Part shown: in pieces, positions 62,605 through 64,000 of the stretch
Numbering within the stretch: position 1 is the first letter of the stretch
Layout: every line of letters starts with the position of its first letter
Assembly (NCBI GenBank): GCA_017305935.1
Contig: JAFKJU010000024.1
Span: forward strand, 1-64,000
DNA length: 64,000 nt
Direction: 5' to 3'
Origin: Hyphomicrobiales bacterium
GTDB taxonomy: Bacteria; Pseudomonadota; Alphaproteobacteria; Rhizobiales; Rhizobiaceae
The notes under the pieces: generated by a model
Told to the model about the DNA's origin: nothing
Database searches by the model: none
The model's input: the letters and a program-made list of their open reading frames with translations, nothing else
Position numbers and translations under genes: made by a program

Positions 62605-62838
62605 GCCCGACAATCACGGGCCGCACGCGCGTTGCTCGGCTGGACACAGGAGACACTCGCTGACAAGGCCCGGGTATCACTGACCGCGTTGAAGCGCCTT
62701 GAATCCGACAGCGGACTCGAGGTGTACGAATCAACACGCGATCAGGTCCGTCGAGCCTTTGAAGGCGTTGGCATCGTCCTGCTCAACTCCGGCCAAAGCG
62801 TGGGAGTGATGCTGGTTGGTGACAAGGACAACCCTTGA
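62596..62838 (+). CDS. XRE-family transcriptional regulator (possible QseC-type)
   Basis: An 80-residue Cro/CI protein: RAARALLGWTQETLADKARVSLTALKRLE in shortened form is the helix-turn-helix. The C-terminal part (GVGIVLLNSGQ) is typical of small rhizobial XRE proteins. GGGAGG lies nine bases upstream of the ATG. Lying next to a DUF2285/QseM-like gene with two dyads before it, it could play the part of QseC in ICEMlSymR7A; however there qseC and qseM diverge, here they point the same way. Confidence 0.8.
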   Translation: MITARQSRAARALLGWTQETLADKARVSLTALKRLESDSGLEVYESTRDQVRRAFEGVGIVLLNSGQSVGVMLVGDKDNP

Positions 62839-62952
62839 CGACTTTTTCGGGCGAACCCGTCCGACCATCCTGATTTTGCGTCAAACCGCGGCGGTGTGGC
62901 GCGGGATATCATTACGGTTAACAAACCGCTCCAGATTGGATACGAATGACTC

Positions 62953-63228
62953 GTGGGGCTCATCGTGACCAACGCAGAATATCTGGACGAACCGCCGCTC
63001 GGCCCGGCGCTCACCGCCTATGACCAGGCGCATCTGAAGCTGTACCTGAGGCTGCTCGACGCCGAGGCGGACGGCGCGACCTGGGAGGAAGTCGTGGAGC
63101 TTCTCTTCGGCCTCGATCCCGCAGCGGACCCCAACCGTGCTGCGAAAATTCATGCCGCCCACCTCGCTCGCGCGAAATGGATGACCGAAAACGGCTTTTG
63201 CGAGCTTCTTGGTCCCCGCCTGCACTGA
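62953..63228 (+). CDS. Small DUF2285 protein, QseM-like antiactivator
   Basis: A 91-residue protein, of which TAYDQAHLKLYLRLLDAEA, WEEVVELLFGLDP and HLARAKWMTENGFCELL form a DUF2285 domain. In the Mesorhizobium element ICEMlSymR7A the DUF2285 protein QseM blocks both TraR and FseA. A GTG at 62965 is an alternative start (a GGGG lies before it). Position between an XRE gene and the fseA-like gene supports the reading; direct homology cannot be measured here. Confidence 0.7.
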   Translation: MGLIVTNAEYLDEPPLGPALTAYDQAHLKLYLRLLDAEADGATWEEVVELLFGLDPAADPNRAAKIHAAHLARAKWMTENGFCELLGPRLH

Positions 63229-63229
63229 G

Positions 63230-63250
63230 GTGATGCAGAACCTGCATCAC
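63230..63250. promoter_or_regulatory. TraR-box-like perfect dyad upstream of the fseA-like gene
   Basis: GTGATGCAG and CTGCATCAC form perfect 9-bp arms around three bases. The inner TGCAG/CTGCA equals the core of the Agrobacterium tra box (TGCAG-N2-CTGCA) with one more central base. It lies just after the QseM-like stop and 97 bases before the fseA-like start. A second dyad, TTCCCA/TGGGAA (63269-63294), follows. Confidence 0.5.
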
Positions 63251-63347
63251 GTTGATCCGACTTCGTTCTTCCCACGCAATACTCAACTTGGGAATGTGAC
63301 CGCTGCTTGACTCGCGTTGCGTCACAATTGCGCGGAGGCGGTGGAGG

Positions 63348-64000
63348 ATGTCCGAAGATGAATGTTGGCGATCGGAGACCGCCTATGACTATATCGACAA
63401 TCTAAATCCGGGTGACCTTGCCTGGGAATTCCTGCGCCGAAACCCTGACTACCGGAAAGCCTATCAGGATCTTGTGTCCAGCGGCCGGCTTTCACTCGAA
63501 ACGGCGGAAGAATTTGCGAACCTATGGGGGTTGCGATTTCGGCGCCGACCCTCTTGTCCCGGCTCACACCCAGCAGATCTTCTGGACCCCACAAATCGAC
63601 CCCGCGGCAATATTGTTCGCCGCAGGTCCACGTCCTGACGGCTTCTCCATCACTGCCGATGAACTGCGGCTCCGCGCCATATTCCAACACGACCCTTCTC
63701 ACCTGAGGCTCGATATTCGCGGCGAGCACTATGACGTCACGCTCGCAGACCCGCAGGACGAGAACCCGCTCGCGGCGATGGTCATGTTCGATGCCCTCAC
63801 ACCGGATCGACAGACCGCGCTGACCCGGTTCTGGAGCGCGATCAAAGGCAAGCGCGTCCCGAACGACCCTCGAATGACGCCGCAGCGCCGCGAGCGCGCG
63901 CGCCAAATGCTGCGTGCGGTCGATGGACGTCGTGCCGGCGCGACATATCGATCGATCGGGGAGGTTCTGTTCCCTGGTCATAGAATCGACGCCGCCTCCT
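63348..64000 (+). CDS. FseA-like excision activator (DUF6499 + DUF2285) read through a +1 frameshift; runs off the right edge
   Basis: The first frame (ATG 63348, GGAGG nine bases upstream) gives the DUF6499 part: YDYIDNLNPGDLAWEFLRRN to WGLRF at codon 64. Read on in frame it gives a short unrelated tail ending at 63638. In the +1 frame, starting at the same Phe, the sequence is GADPLVPAHTQQIFWTPQID and continues open as a DUF2285 protein (RRERARQMLRAVDGRRAGA, YRSIGEVLFPG) to the window end. In ICEMlSymR7A, msi172 and msi171 are joined into FseA by +1 slippage of tRNA-Phe from UUU to UUC; the same UUU-C is found here. A true frameshift mutation is the alternative. Confidence 0.82.
63537..63540 (+). 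other. +1 programmed ribosomal frameshift site (UUU-C)
   Basis: The last zero-frame codon of WGLRF is UUU (63537-63539), followed by C. Slipping one base gives UUC and then GGC GCC GAC, joining the two DUF-bearing halves without loss of a residue. The following zero-frame codon CGG may be slow. Confidence 0.75.

Larger units (their letters stand above)
30047..64000. mobile_element. Integrative (and conjugative) element, left part
   Basis: The segment begins at a tRNA-Leu fragment, carries a tyrosine integrase, an excisionase-like HTH protein, a defence island, an SOS mutagenesis cassette, ParB, a Strawberry-notch helicase, Toprim, DUF932, DUF2493 and DUF736 genes, and QseM- and FseA-like regulators. 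These backbone families are shared by ICEs and conjugative plasmids of Rhizobiales. The relaxase, type IV secretion genes and right attachment site are not in the window, so conjugation itself is inferred. Confidence 0.85.

Noticed and set aside
63526-63530. One-base sequencing or assembly error in the GGGGG run as cause of the split gene
   Set aside because: Removing a G would also restore the frame (WGCDFG), so it cannot be excluded, but the UUU-C slip site after WGLRF is exactly that of FseA, and a functional frameshift explains the data better.

Overview
The window is high-GC alphaproteobacterial DNA, most likely from a member of the Rhizobiaceae. The evidence is the 5' end of a 16S rRNA gene, a DUF4167 protein, a chromosomal block (clpB, prfA-prmC, ptsP, lysC, ubiG, argJ, secA) of rhizobial type, and a LexA box of the alphaproteobacterial GAAC-N7-GAAC form. 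It has two very different halves.

Bases 1 to about 30046 are ordinary chromosome. From the left: the 16S gene with its promoter; an M23 peptidase; clpB behind a heat-shock-type promoter; a DUF4167 protein; prfA-prmC; ptsP; lysC; an SH3-domain secreted protein; ubiG; a comF-grxC-nitrilase-DUF1178 run; a methyltransferase; a Flp pilin; a mutT-GNAT-argJ-ppiC run; secA; a flippase with a FemAB/CelD-like acyltransferase; and an acyl-CoA synthetase. Several genes carry clear promoters or terminators.

From about 30047 to the right edge lies an integrative element, probably an integrative and conjugative element (ICE) of the Mesorhizobium symbiosis-island type. Its left end is a 53-bp 3' fragment of tRNA-Leu(CAA), followed by phased integrase-arm-like repeats, a tyrosine integrase and an excisionase-like HTH gene. 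The first cargo block (about 32.0-40.8 kb) is a defence island. An eight-gene co-directional run starts with a HigBA-type toxin-antitoxin pair, continues with a three-gene ABC-3C system, and ends with an unknown helical protein, a HEPN (TIGR02391/Ymh) protein and a PD-(D/E)XK-like protein. A convergent two-gene operon encodes a caspase-like protease and a small HTH protein. Next come an SOS-controlled mutagenesis cassette (imuA-imuB-dnaE2) and two more cargo genes.

The element backbone (48-64 kb) holds DUF932, ParB, a methyltransferase-helicase of the Strawberry-notch type, a Toprim primase-like protein, DUF2493, DUF736 and small proteins. Similar folded RNA leaders precede the DUF932 and ParB genes, with a weaker relative before the Strawberry-notch gene. 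At the right edge an XRE regulator, a DUF2285 protein like the antiactivator QseM and a DUF6499/DUF2285 gene like fseA form what looks like the transfer switch. The fseA-like gene is split into two frames exactly at a UUU-C site, as expected for a +1 programmed ribosomal frameshift, and a TraR-box-like dyad lies upstream. The conjugation genes, the other attachment site and the end of fseA are outside the window.
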